From Streptomyces nitrosporeus (lineage in GTDB: Bacteria; Actinomycetota; Actinomycetes; Streptomycetales; Streptomycetaceae), in NCBI RefSeq assembly GCF_008704555.1, contig NZ_CP023702.1, positions 2,852,001 to 2,916,000 of the forward strand: a stretch of DNA of 64,000 nucleotides, in the 5' to 3' direction. Position 1 is the first letter of the stretch. Each line of letters starts with the position of its first letter. This document shows positions 8,635 to 18,340 of the stretch, piece after piece. The notes beneath the pieces were generated by a model, which worked only from the letters and a program-made list of their open reading frames with translations, made no database searches and was not told the origin of the DNA. A program made the position numbers and the translations under genes.

Positions 8635-11169
8635 CTACGGACGTTCCGCCGGTCCGTGAACTCCGTCCGGGTGAACGCTCTCTCCGGTGGGATGTCCGGA
8701 AGGTGAAGGGCCCGTGCCGCCCGCCGCCCCGCGCGGACCCGTGCCGCCCGCCGCCCCGCGCGGATCCGTGCCGCCTTCCGCCCCGCGCGGATCCGTGCCG
8801 CCTTCCGCCCCGCGCGGATGCGTACCGCCCGCCGCCCCGCGCGGCCCCGGGACGCGGGGGCCGGGCTGCGGCAGGCCGAAGACCGGCCGCAGCTCGGCCA
8901 GGTTGGCCCGGGTGGTCTCCCACAGCAGGTCCTGGCGGCCGTGCACGTCGGCGACCGCCGCCCGGTGGTCGTCCAGCATCGCCGTGGCCCGTTCGGTGAG
9001 CACCGCGCCCAGCGCCCGGTCGTGGACGGACACCCCCCAGTCGGGGCGGTCGATGTCGGCGAGGAAGTAGGCGAGTTTGGGGTGCGAGACGAGGCTGATG
9101 ACCGGGGTGCCGCAGCCGAAGGGGATCATCCCGGCGTGCCCCCGCATGCCCACCACCAGCCGGGTGCTCCGGTAGAGGCCGCGGATCTCGTCGTTGGTGC
9201 GCAGGTAGAGCGGCTCCACCGGCAGTGAGGTGCCGTGTTCCCGGCGCAGGTCGTGGACGAACCTCTCGTCGGCCGGCATGTGGGCCGCGTACCGGACCTC
9301 GGCGTGCTCGCCGAGAGCGCGCACCGCGGTGTTCATCTCGGCGAGGAAGTGGCCGTAGTCATGGCCGAAGCGGAGGTTCGCCCGGTCGTAGGCGCAGTTG
9401 ACGAGCACGGTGTCCGCACGGCGCACCGGGTCGCTCCAGCCGGCGTCGAGATGGCGGGCGACGGTGGTGGGGCAGGGCTGGTAGCGGACCCGATCCCGCA
9501 GCCCGGGGGGCAGGAGTTCCCTGACCCGGGCCACGGAGCCCTGGTTGCGGAGCCCGAAGAAGGCGGACCGTTCGACCAGGACGCGCAGGCTCCGGGCGAA
9601 CCTCTCCCGGTGGTAGTGCTGGCCGTCGAAGACGTTGTAGCCGACCGCGAAGACCGCCAGCGGGACGGTGATCCGGCGCAGCATGTCATCGGGGACGTTC
9701 CACTGCCAGCCGCTGTTGCCGTTGGGCGCGGTGTCCGGCAGGAAGAGCCCTCCGCCGCCGACGACCACCCCGCGCCGGGCGTTCAGCCCGGCCAGGACCT
9801 CCTCGTCCACCAGCCGGTGCACGGAGCGGCCGTGCCAGCGGTCCGGGCCGGTGTCGGTGCCGAAGCACATCCGTACCGCCTCGGGCAGCACCTTGTCGCC
9901 CGCGTTCTCCTGCCCTTCGGCGAACAGCGCGACGTGCGCGAGCTGTCCGGCCGGGTCGGGCCGGGGGGCCTGCCGTACGGCCGGTGCGGCGGGCCGGGTA
10001 CGCGCGTACCAGGCGTGGCAGTTGGCGTCGGCCGGGTCCGCGTCCAGACCGTCGCGGGCGTAGGCGTGCGCGTCCTCGGTCCGGCCGAGCAGCCAGGCCA
10101 GCCGGGCCAGCTGGCCGTAGGCGCGGGCGGCGAAGTCCGGTGACACGGTGGCCAGCAGGAGGTGCGCCTCGGCCTCCTCGTAACGGGACAGGGCCATCAG
10201 GCAGATGCCCAGCGTCTCGTGGCAGCGCGGCAGATCGGGCCGGTGCGCGACGGCGGCGCCCAGCAGGGCGACGGCTTCCTCGTGGCGGCCACGGGTGCGG
10301 TGGACCTCGGCGACCTGCCGGACCAGGTCGACCGAGGCGCGCCCGGCCTCGATCAGCGGGAGCGCGCAGTGCAGCAGCAGTTCGGGGTGCTTGGCGCCGG
10401 GCAGCGCGCAGTAGGCGGTACGGAACGCCTCGTCGTCCAGTTCGTACCGGTCCCGGGCCTCGTACGCCGGTGCGTGGCCCGCCCGGTCGGCGCCGGGGCC
10501 CGGGAAGTGCAGGACGACGGTGTGCGCGGGCACGGGTGTGTCGTCGTAGAGCCGGGAGACGAGGAAGTCGTACCGCGAGTCGAGCGGGGTGAACGGGCCG
10601 GGGGCCGGGTCCTTCGCCGGGGCGCCTTCGGGCACGCCGCCGTGGTCCTCGCACTGGATCACCAGCAGCCCGTCGTCCCGCACCGTGCGCCGTCCGTCGC
10701 CGCCGGGCTGCGGCACGGCCGCCACCCCGGTACGCAGCCGCAGCAGCGGGTCCAGCGGGCCGAGGACGACCATGCCGGGGTCCAGGACGACGAGGGTGTC
10801 GTACTCCTCGACGGCCGTCGCGTCGAGGGCGGCGCCATGGCCCTCGGTCCGGCGCGGGAGGAGGCGGGGGTGCAGTCTGCGGGCCTCGTCGAAGGCGGTG
10901 TCGGGCAGCCCGGGGTGCAGGACGAGGAAGTCCTCGCAGACGGCGGGGTTGGTCAGGGCGAGACTGCGCAGCAGGACCGGCAGGCCGGGCAGCCGGTCCG
11001 CGTCGGTCCGGACGGCGAAGGCGATGCGCCGCCGGCCGGTGACCGCGCGTCTGTCGTCCGCGCCGGACCCCGGGGAGGCGGAAGGCGCGGGGGCCGGGTC
11101 CGGGGAAGCGGCGGCCGGGTCCGGGGAGGGAGCGGCCGGTCCGGGGGAAGGGGCGGCGGGAACGTTCAA
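8635..11169 (-). CDS. three-domain GT / TPR / polysaccharide pyruvyltransferase
   Basis: About 844 residues if translation starts at the TTG at 11169, which overlaps the upstream stop as TTGA; the frame remains open further but that part lies antiparallel inside the next gene. After a Pro/Ala leader, residues ~50-290 resemble a GT-A domain (RRRIAFAVRTDADRLPGLPVLL, then DTLVVLDPGMVVLGPLDPLL). Residues ~300-430 hold TPR-like helices (RGRHEEAVALLGAAVAHRPD, YEEAEAHLL). Residues ~440-800 match the polysaccharide pyruvyltransferase family (AGDKVLPEAVRMCFG, VVGGGGLFLPD, FFGLRNQGSVARVRELLPP, VGMRGHAGMIPFGCGTPVISL). It could add a sugar and a ketal pyruvate to the polymer. The C-terminus is a 27-bp tandem repeat. 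Confidence 0.8.
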   Translation of the reverse strand: MNVPAAPSPGPAAPSPDPAAASPDPAPAPSASPGSGADDRRAVTGRRRIAFAVRTDADRLPGLPVLLRSLALTNPAVCEDFLVLHPGLPDTAFDEARRLHPRLLPRRTEGHGAALDATAVEEYDTLVVLDPGMVVLGPLDPLLRLRTGVAAVPQPGGDGRRTVRDDGLLVIQCEDHGGVPEGAPAKDPAPGPFTPLDSRYDFLVSRLYDDTPVPAHTVVLHFPGPGADRAGHAPAYEARDRYELDDEAFRTAYCALPGAKHPELLLHCALPLIEAGRASVDLVRQVAEVHRTRGRHEEAVALLGAAVAHRPDLPRCHETLGICLMALSRYEEAEAHLLLATVSPDFAARAYGQLARLAWLLGRTEDAHAYARDGLDADPADANCHAWYARTRPAAPAVRQAPRPDPAGQLAHVALFAEGQENAGDKVLPEAVRMCFGTDTGPDRWHGRSVHRLVDEEVLAGLNARRGVVVGGGGLFLPDTAPNGNSGWQWNVPDDMLRRITVPLAVFAVGYNVFDGQHYHRERFARSLRVLVERSAFFGLRNQGSVARVRELLPPGLRDRVRYQPCPTTVARHLDAGWSDPVRRADTVLVNCAYDRANLRFGHDYGHFLAEMNTAVRALGEHAEVRYAAHMPADERFVHDLRREHGTSLPVEPLYLRTNDEIRGLYRSTRLVVGMRGHAGMIPFGCGTPVISLVSHPKLAYFLADIDRPDWGVSVHDRALGAVLTERATAMLDDHRAAVADVHGRQDLLWETTRANLAELRPVFGLPQPGPRVPGPRGAAGGTHPRGAEGGTDPRGAEGGTDPRGAAGGTGPRGAAGGTGPSPSGHPTGESVHPDGVHGPAERP
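8714..8848. repeat. 27-bp tandem repeat, five copies
   Basis: Five consecutive 27-base units (8714-8740, 8741-8767, 8768-8794, 8795-8821, 8822-8848) with a few substitutions. On the minus strand they encode a Gly-Gly-Thr-(Asp/Gly)-Pro-Arg-Gly-Ala unit repeated at the C-terminus of the pyruvyltransferase fusion. The copy number is likely variable between strains. Confidence 0.9.
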
Positions 11170-12479
11170 CGGAGTTCGGTCCTCAGGTCGGTGACGTCCT
11201 CGTGGGTGGCGTGGGCCGTGATCCAGGCCCGTTCCGGCGGCAGCAGCTGTCCCGGCAGCCCGAAGCCGACGAGGTCGAGCCGGCCGGCGGTGTCCAGGAA
11301 GTCCAGCAGCCGCAGCACGGTGAAGGCGGTGGTGGTGCGGGCGCTCCAGCCGCTCTCGCCGATCAGCGCGGGATCGGTCAGCGGGCGGCGCAGCGAGGCG
11401 TCGCCGATGCGGTCCTGGGCACCGGGCACGAGCCGTGCGCGCAGGGTCCGGCGCCAGTCGGAGAGCGGGTCGCCGAAGACCAGCCGGGTCCCGGCCCGGT
11501 GGTCCCAGGCGGGCCCGTCCCACGGCGTGTCACCGCGCAGCGTGACGGCGTGCAGATCGGTACGGCGGTCCGCGTGGCCCCCCGCCCCGCGCGGCTCGTC
11601 GCAGCGCACCACCACGTCGTAACCGTCGATCATCCCGGCCAGGGCGCTGCCCGGGGTCCGCTCCTCCTCCGCGATCCGCGCCGCTTCGGCCACCACGCAG
11701 ACGGAACGGCCCTCGACCAGCCGGCGCAGCGCCGGGACCCCGGCCGGCTCGGTGCCGCCCAGCAGCGGGTCCGCCGTCCTGTCCCGGTCCAGCAGCCGGC
11801 GGAAGGCGGCGTACGAGGCGGTCAGGTCCCGCACCGCCGGGTCGCCCAGGCCGCCCGCCTCGGCGCTCCGGCGCCGTACGACGTCGGCGAATCCGGCCCG
11901 CGCGCGGTCGGCCGGCGCGTCGTACAGGGCGCGGAGCCGGGCGGCGTCCTCGCCGTCGGGGACCAGGCCGGCCGCGTCCTCCAGCAGGCGGCGCAGGTCC
12001 CGGAGGGTTTCGGTGCGGCGGATGATCTCCTGCGCGGGGCCGGGGTTCTGCTGGAGCGTCAGGTGGCGTTCGTAGGCGCGTACCGCTTCGTCGCGCCGGC
12101 CGAGGGCGTCCAGCGCGTGCCCGCGCAGCCGCCACGCCCCCTTGGACCGTTCACGCATCCCGGTGGCCTCCGTGGCGAGGGCCAGGGCGAGGTGCGCCTC
12201 CGGTGCGCCCCCGGTGTCCAGGGCGCACCGGGCGGTCCGCAGCAGGGCGTCGAAGAGCCCTTCCGCGCCCGGTGAGCACGCCGAGGTGAGGGCGCCGACG
12301 GCCACCACCAGACGGGTCCTGGCCCCGTCCTCCCGGGGCCCGGCCCCGGGGAGGGAGCCGAGGTAGTCGCCGCACAGCCGCAGCGCGGCCGCCGCGGCCG
12401 GCACCGGCTGCCCCGGTCCGCCCGCCGAAGCCGCCCTGGCCCGTACGGCCTTGAGCAGGCCCGTGAAGGTCTGGCCCAT
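11166..12479 (-). CDS. TPR protein with GT29-like sialyltransferase domain
   Basis: A 437-residue protein with an ATG at 12479. Residues 1-180 are helical and Ala/Arg-rich with TPR character (GMRERSKGAWRLRGHALDALGRRDEAVRAYERHLTL). Residues ~255-437 resemble GT29 sialyltransferases: SVCVVAEAARI then MIDGYDVVVRCDEP in the place of sialylmotif L (canonical IDxYDxVxRxN), and later WSARTTTAFTVLRLLDFL with RLDLVGFGLPG in the place of sialylmotif S, and a C-terminal HATHEDV His. This would make it a third candidate CMP-ulosonate transferase in the locus. The match is by motif order only; confidence in the exact activity is moderate. It is cotranscribed with its neighbours by overlap. Confidence 0.65.
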   Translation of the reverse strand: MGQTFTGLLKAVRARAASAGGPGQPVPAAAAALRLCGDYLGSLPGAGPREDGARTRLVVAVGALTSACSPGAEGLFDALLRTARCALDTGGAPEAHLALALATEATGMRERSKGAWRLRGHALDALGRRDEAVRAYERHLTLQQNPGPAQEIIRRTETLRDLRRLLEDAAGLVPDGEDAARLRALYDAPADRARAGFADVVRRRSAEAGGLGDPAVRDLTASYAAFRRLLDRDRTADPLLGGTEPAGVPALRRLVEGRSVCVVAEAARIAEEERTPGSALAGMIDGYDVVVRCDEPRGAGGHADRRTDLHAVTLRGDTPWDGPAWDHRAGTRLVFGDPLSDWRRTLRARLVPGAQDRIGDASLRRPLTDPALIGESGWSARTTTAFTVLRLLDFLDTAGRLDLVGFGLPGQLLPPERAWITAHATHEDVTDLRTELR

Positions 12480-12537
12480 GGTCCATTCCGCCGTTCTGTG
12501 TGATCGGTGGCCGGCCGGGGCGCGGCCCCGGGCCGGG

Positions 12538-13884
12538 TCACAGTCCGAGACTGCTGCGCGTACGCCGCACGGTGCGGCGCAGGCGTACGGCCGCTCCGCG
12601 CGGGCCGGCCCCCGGGAGGAGGAGTTTCTGGAGGCGCCGGCGCTTGAAGTAGTGCTGGGTGGTGGCGTCCAGGTGGGTGCGGAGCCAGTCCTCGGCCGCC
12701 GGGCGGAGCTGGGGGTGGAGGCCGGACTGCATGCAGTAGCCGACCGCCCCCACCAGGGGTGCGAGCGTCGCCGGCGCGGTGGCGGGCAGGGCGGGGACGG
12801 GTCCGGGGCCCTGCTGGTCCAGGTCGGGCACCAGGTGGTCGACGATCGTGAGGGGGACGCGGTTGCTGTTCTCGTACGGGGTGATGCGGTCCAGCACGAG
12901 ACGGGTGCCGACCCGGGCCACCGGGATGCCGTAGTACACGGCGGCGGTGAACATCGCGGTGGAGAAGCAGCCGACGACCAGGGCGGGCCGGCACCGTTCG
13001 TACAGCGTCTCGGCGAGCAGCGGGCCGTCCAGGACGGTCAGGCGTACACCGGCCTCGGCGGCGGCGTCCTCCAGGACGCGGGAGTAGCGCGCCGGAGCGG
13101 TGGGATGCGGCTTGAAGAGGACGCTGGTGTGACCGGCGCGCACGGCGCCGCGCAGCATCCGCACGTGCAGGTCCTCCTCCTCCTGGGGGGTGAGGATGCC
13201 CAGCGCGGCGAGGTACTGCCCCAGCAGGACGGCGGTGGGGGCCTGTTCCCCGGCCCCGGCGAGCAGCCGGTCACCGTCGGCGGCGCGGGCGATCTCGGCG
13301 AGGACGGCCCGGAAGGCGTCGTCGGGGACGAGTTCGGAGCCGACCCCGGCCTCGGTGAGCAGCAGCGGTGTGAGGCCGGGCACCAGGTCCAGGTGCAGCA
13401 CCCGCTGGACGCGGCAGGAGATCAGCACCGGGAGCTTGTTGCGGGTGGGGCCGTAACTCATCAGGCCGTCGGCGTAGACGTGCAGGGCGCTCTCGGAGAA
13501 GATCGCCGCGAGCGCGCGGGCCGGATTGACCTGGATGGACTCCACGGCCAGCTCGACGGGGGTGTCGGGGCCTATGCCCCAGGCCAGGCGGAAGGCGCGC
13601 TGCCACAGCACGGTCTCCTCGGCACGCGGCCCCCAGCCGCTGGGGTGGTGCGGGCTGATCGCCTCGTTCCAGTCGACGACCGCGTCGAAGCGGGCGGCGA
13701 GGGAGCCGTAACCGCGCATCTCCTCCAGGCGCAGCGCGGTCTCGGGCACCTCGGCGTTGTTGGAGACGAGCAGGATCCGGTGGCTGTCCCGGCCGGGCCC
13801 GAACAGACCCGCGTCCAGTGCCGCCGCGACGGTCGCCGCGCCGTAGAGGGTGGAGACCTGGAAGATCTGGGTGCGCACGGTCAT
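12538..13884 (-). CDS. polysialyltransferase-like glycosyltransferase
   Basis: A 448-residue protein starting at the ATG at 13884, three bases after the stop of the upstream GT2. Motifs expected of bacterial polysialyltransferase-type (GT38-like) enzymes are present: a YADGLMSYGP segment (DG motif), SVLFKPHPTAP (the HP motif) and VVGCFSTAMFTAAVYYGIPVA (Ser/Thr pair near the nucleotide). The tail TQHYFKRRRLQKLLLPG is basic and may associate with the membrane. It is the better-preserved member of a pair with 6114-7451, and both copies follow a GT2 gene. A role in adding or polymerising the nonulosonate is inferred from context. Confidence 0.75.
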   Translation of the reverse strand: MTVRTQIFQVSTLYGAATVAAALDAGLFGPGRDSHRILLVSNNAEVPETALRLEEMRGYGSLAARFDAVVDWNEAISPHHPSGWGPRAEETVLWQRAFRLAWGIGPDTPVELAVESIQVNPARALAAIFSESALHVYADGLMSYGPTRNKLPVLISCRVQRVLHLDLVPGLTPLLLTEAGVGSELVPDDAFRAVLAEIARAADGDRLLAGAGEQAPTAVLLGQYLAALGILTPQEEEDLHVRMLRGAVRAGHTSVLFKPHPTAPARYSRVLEDAAAEAGVRLTVLDGPLLAETLYERCRPALVVGCFSTAMFTAAVYYGIPVARVGTRLVLDRITPYENSNRVPLTIVDHLVPDLDQQGPGPVPALPATAPATLAPLVGAVGYCMQSGLHPQLRPAAEDWLRTHLDATTQHYFKRRRLQKLLLPGAGPRGAAVRLRRTVRRTRSSLGL

Positions 13885-13887
13885 GGT

Positions 13888-14853
13888 TCAGGCCGCCTTC
13901 TGCTTGTCACGCAGGCGGTTGAGCAGGGTGCTGCGCCTGGTGTCCATCATCGACAGGGTCGTCTCCAGCACCTGCTGCGGCATACGGCGCAGGGCGGCGG
14001 CCGACTCCTGGCGGAGCCGCTTCGCGGTCGGCGGGTCGTACTCGTCCGCCTTCCCGTTGTGGAAGGCGATCATCGCGCAGTACGTGCGGACCGCCTTGGG
14101 CAGCAGGACTTCCGCGTCCCGGTCCCGGCCGATCTCCGCCAGGAGCGTGTCATAGGCGGGGAAGAAGTCCAGCTGCCGGGAGTCCTTGATCTGGGTGAGG
14201 GAGGTGGCGACCCCGCGCCGGTAGAAGATCCCGTACAGGCCGAGGGCCGCGTAGGTGCGGGCGTGCAGGTGCAGCCGCCAGACGAACAGCCGGTCCTCCG
14301 CGGTGCGCAGCCCGGTGTCGAAACGCAGCGCGCCGTCCTCGAAGAGCCGCCGGTGGTAGATCCCCGCCCAGACGAACGGGTAGTCGACCATGGTCTCCCG
14401 CTCCGGTGCCGCGATCCCCTCGCGCGGGTCGAGCACCGTGCCCCTCAGGCGGGCGGGCGCCCGGCGCACCACCCTGCTGGTGCCGGTGGCCTGGACGTGG
14501 TCGGTGCGGGCGAAGTCGCAGTCCAGTTCCCGGGCGGCGTGCAGCAGCCGGGCCAGATGGCCGGGCGCGTACCAGTCGTCGCCGTCGAGGAAGGTGACGA
14601 AGTCGCCGCGTGCCGCGTCGATACCGCTGTTCCGGGCCGCCGCGATGCCCGCGTTGGCGGTGTGCCGGATGACCTCCGCGCCGGGGATCCGGTCGGCCCA
14701 CCGGTCGACGACCGCCGGGGTGTCGTCCGTGGAGCAGTCGTCGACCAGCAGGAACTCCACGTCCGGGCCCGCGTTGCGGGCCAGGCTCCCCAGGGTGGTG
14801 TCGGCATAGGCCGCGACATTGTGGAACGGGACGACAACGGACAGTTTCGGCAC
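13888..14853 (-). CDS. GT2 family glycosyltransferase
   Basis: A 321-residue GT-A enzyme with a GTG start at 14853. It begins PKLSVVVPFHNVAAYADTTLGSL and has EFLLVDDCSTDDTPA, NAGIAAARNSGIDAARGDFVTFLDGDDWYAPGHL and TAEDRLFVWRLHLH, the same signature set as the GT2 at 5125-6117 and alignable over the full length. It is first in the second minus-strand glycopolymer operon. A single GTTCACC-like core at 14932-14938 lies upstream but without phased repeats, so PhoP control here is not established. Donor and acceptor are unknown. Confidence 0.85.
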   Translation of the reverse strand: MPKLSVVVPFHNVAAYADTTLGSLARNAGPDVEFLLVDDCSTDDTPAVVDRWADRIPGAEVIRHTANAGIAAARNSGIDAARGDFVTFLDGDDWYAPGHLARLLHAARELDCDFARTDHVQATGTSRVVRRAPARLRGTVLDPREGIAAPERETMVDYPFVWAGIYHRRLFEDGALRFDTGLRTAEDRLFVWRLHLHARTYAALGLYGIFYRRGVATSLTQIKDSRQLDFFPAYDTLLAEIGRDRDAEVLLPKAVRTYCAMIAFHNGKADEYDPPTAKRLRQESAAALRRMPQQVLETTLSMMDTRRSTLLNRLRDKQKAA

Positions 14854-15073
14854 GCGGGCCCTCGCCTTCGGTCAGATGCGCACAACGTAGTGACGCACCT
14901 GGAGGAGCGGGTGTCCCCCGGCCCGACGAACGGTGAACTCTGGGCATCGGCGGAGTGACCCGGACCGGGACCGGCGGGGAGGGGCGGGGGCCGTGGGGCG
15001 GGGCGTCGGCCGGGCGAGGGCCCGGCGGGCGGGGACACCCCCGGGTCCGCGGAGCGCCCCGCCGGAACAGGCC

Positions 15074-15104
15074 TTGACCTCAAGCATGCTTGAGCTTCTA
15101 CGGT
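15074..15104 (+). promoter_or_regulatory. promoter with SoxR-like palindrome between -35 and -10
   Basis: A perfect palindrome CTCAAGCATGCTTGAG (15079-15094) sits between a -35 TTGACC (15074-15079) and a -10-like TACGGT (15099-15104). The 19-base spacing is typical of MerR-family promoters. The palindrome resembles the SoxR box (CCTCAAG..CTTGAGG). The coding start at 15112 follows closely. It could instead be the self-operator of the MarR-type gene downstream. Confidence 0.6.
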
Positions 15105-15111
15105 CCAGGAC

Positions 15112-15570
15112 ATGGACTACTCACACGACGACACCCGACTCGCCCTCCAGCCCATCGGCTACTGGAGCTGGGCCGCCCACGACGCGACCGTCACCCACAT
15201 CCGCGCCGCACTGGCCGAACACGGCCTGACCCAGCCGCCGTGGTGGGTCCTCAACCAGCTCGTCGGGGCGGACGGGGAGGGACGGCCCCGCTCCGAGGTC
15301 GTCGCGCTCCTCCGCGGCTACCTGGACGTGGGCGACGCGCTGGAACCCGAGATCGACACCCTCGTCGCCCGGGGCCTGGTCACCCAGGACCGCACCGCCC
15401 GGCTCCGGCTGACCCCCGAGGGCCACGCGCTGCGCGACAAGGCGTACGAGCGGGTCGCACGGGCGCGCGCCGAGATCCACGACGGCATCCCGGACGAGGA
15501 GTTCGTCGCCGCCCTGAAGGTCCTCCAGCGCATGATCCACAACGTGGGCGGCAGGGCCTGGCACCACTGA
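15112..15570 (+). CDS. MarR-type winged-helix regulator
   Basis: A 152-residue cytosolic protein with ATG at 15112 behind an AGGA ribosome site. The layout is MarR-like: an N-terminal helix pair (YWSWAAHDATVTHIRAALAEHGLTQPPWWVLNQL), a helix-turn-helix region (RSEVVALLRGYLDVGDALEPEIDTLVARGLV) and a wing followed by LRLTPEGHALRDKAYERVARARAE and a C-terminal dimerisation helix. The ligand is unknown. The palindrome in its promoter suggests either self-repression or redox (SoxR-like) induction. Confidence 0.8.
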   Translation: MDYSHDDTRLALQPIGYWSWAAHDATVTHIRAALAEHGLTQPPWWVLNQLVGADGEGRPRSEVVALLRGYLDVGDALEPEIDTLVARGLVTQDRTARLRLTPEGHALRDKAYERVARARAEIHDGIPDEEFVAALKVLQRMIHNVGGRAWHH

Positions 15571-15600
15571 GGGCTCCGGGCTCCCCTCCCCCAGGAGCCC
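15571..15600. terminator. hairpin between convergent genes
   Basis: GGGCTCC (15571-15577) pairs with GGAGCCC (15594-15600) directly after the stop of the MarR-type gene and before the end of the LysE gene. The stem is only 7 bp with a 16-base loop, so the call is modest. Confidence 0.45.
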
Positions 15601-15628
15601 TGAGCCCCGCCGGGCCGGGCGCCCCCGG

Positions 15629-16294
15629 TCAGACGCCGCTGAACGTCAGCTTGGCCGCGAACCCGAGGAAGAGCACACCCGCCGCCGACGTGGCCCCCGC
15701 CGACAGCCGCTTCCGGCGGCGGAAGACGGCGGCCAGGCGGGTGCCGCCGAATATGAGCGTGGACAGGTACAGGAAGCTCCCGATCTGCAGCAGCGTGCCC
15801 AGCACCAGGAACGACAGGGCCGGGTAGGCGTAGCCCGGATCGACGAACTGCACGAAGAAGGAGACCAGGAACAGGATGGCCTTCGGGTTGAACAGGCTGA
15901 CCACCAGCGCCCGCCGGTAGGGCCGCTCCCGCTCGCCCCGCGCCTCGGCCGGGCCGGGCTCCTCCGTCAGCTCGGCCACCCGCCGGTGCCGCTCGCGCCA
16001 CGTCGCCACGGCGGCCCGCAGCATCCCGACGGCCATCCACGTCAGATAGGCCGCGCCGGCGTACTTCACCACGGCGAACAGCACCGGCGTGGTCTGGAGC
16101 AGGGAGGCGGCCCCGAGCGCGGACAGCGTCATCAGCACCGTGTCCCCCGTCCACACCCCGGCGGCGGCCACATATCCGCTCCGCACCCCGCGCCGGGCGG
16201 CGACGGACAGCACGTACAGCGAGTTGGGGCCCGGCAGCAGGATGATCAGCACCAGGCCGGCGAGGTAGGTCGGAAGATCGGTCACTCCTAGCAT
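15629..16294 (-). CDS. LysE/RhtB family exporter
   Basis: A 221-residue integral membrane protein starting at the ATG at 16294. It shows the LysE/RhtB pattern: TYLAGLVLIILLPGPNSLYVLSVAARRGVRSG near the N-terminus, a YAGAAYLTWMAVGMLR helix, a charged cytosolic loop, then SLFNPKAILFLVSFFVQFV (the conserved NPK motif) and two more helices. Family members export amino acids such as leucine or homoserine lactone analogues. The frame upstream of 16294 is open only because of base composition. The substrate is unknown. Confidence 0.85.
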   Translation of the reverse strand: MLGVTDLPTYLAGLVLIILLPGPNSLYVLSVAARRGVRSGYVAAAGVWTGDTVLMTLSALGAASLLQTTPVLFAVVKYAGAAYLTWMAVGMLRAAVATWRERHRRVAELTEEPGPAEARGERERPYRRALVVSLFNPKAILFLVSFFVQFVDPGYAYPALSFLVLGTLLQIGSFLYLSTLIFGGTRLAAVFRRRKRLSAGATSAAGVLFLGFAAKLTFSGV

Positions 16295-16491
16295 GGACGG
16301 AGTGTCGCACGCGGGTACGACACGCCGTCCACCCTGTCCGGAATCCGGCCCGCCGGATGCGCCCCCGGGGCGGGACACGCTCCCCGGAAGCACCTCCCCC
16401 GGAACACGCTCCCCACAAGCGTCCCCGGGAACACCCTCCCTGGAGCGAGTCCCCCGGAGCACGCCTCTCAGAACGCGTCCCTGCGCGTCCC

Positions 16492-18081
<1,590 letters not shown>

Positions 18082-18100
18082 GCGCCATGCCTCCCGTTCA

Positions 18101-18116
18101 GTTACTTGTGGGTAAC
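18101..18116. promoter_or_regulatory. dyad operator candidate upstream of the mutase gene
   Basis: GTTAC-TTGTGG-GTAAC, a 5-6-5 interrupted inverted repeat, lies 20 bases before the mutase ATG on its 5' side. This is the size and place of a TetR/GntR-type operator. No regulator gene is adjacent. Confidence 0.35.
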
Positions 18117-18340
18117 AGGTTCCGCCGGACAGACCCTAGCGGCGGCCGTCCTCCCGGGAAGGGCTCCGCGCCTGGGACCTTGCTCACAGCGCGCGCCGTG
18201 CACCCGCCGGCCGGTTCCCATCATGCGCGGGATTCGGCAACCGGTGGGGGTGGGAATCCGTCCATTGGGATGACGACCCCGCCGGTGGCCGCCGGTGTAC
18301 GGACGGCCGGGGCGACGGAGGCGGACGAAGGGGGCCGAGG

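Noticed and set aside
8655..8680. Second possible PHO box (two GTTCAC words on the minus strand)
   Set aside because: The two cores are 15 bases apart, not 11, and lie inside the 3' end of a coding region.
14932..14938. GTTCACC core upstream of the second GT2 gene
   Set aside because: Only one unit; no phased neighbour, so not enough for a PhoP site.
12451..14958. 835-residue plus-strand frame over the second glycopolymer operon
   Set aside because: Antisense to GT2 and polysialyltransferase-like genes with clear motifs; no domain of its own.
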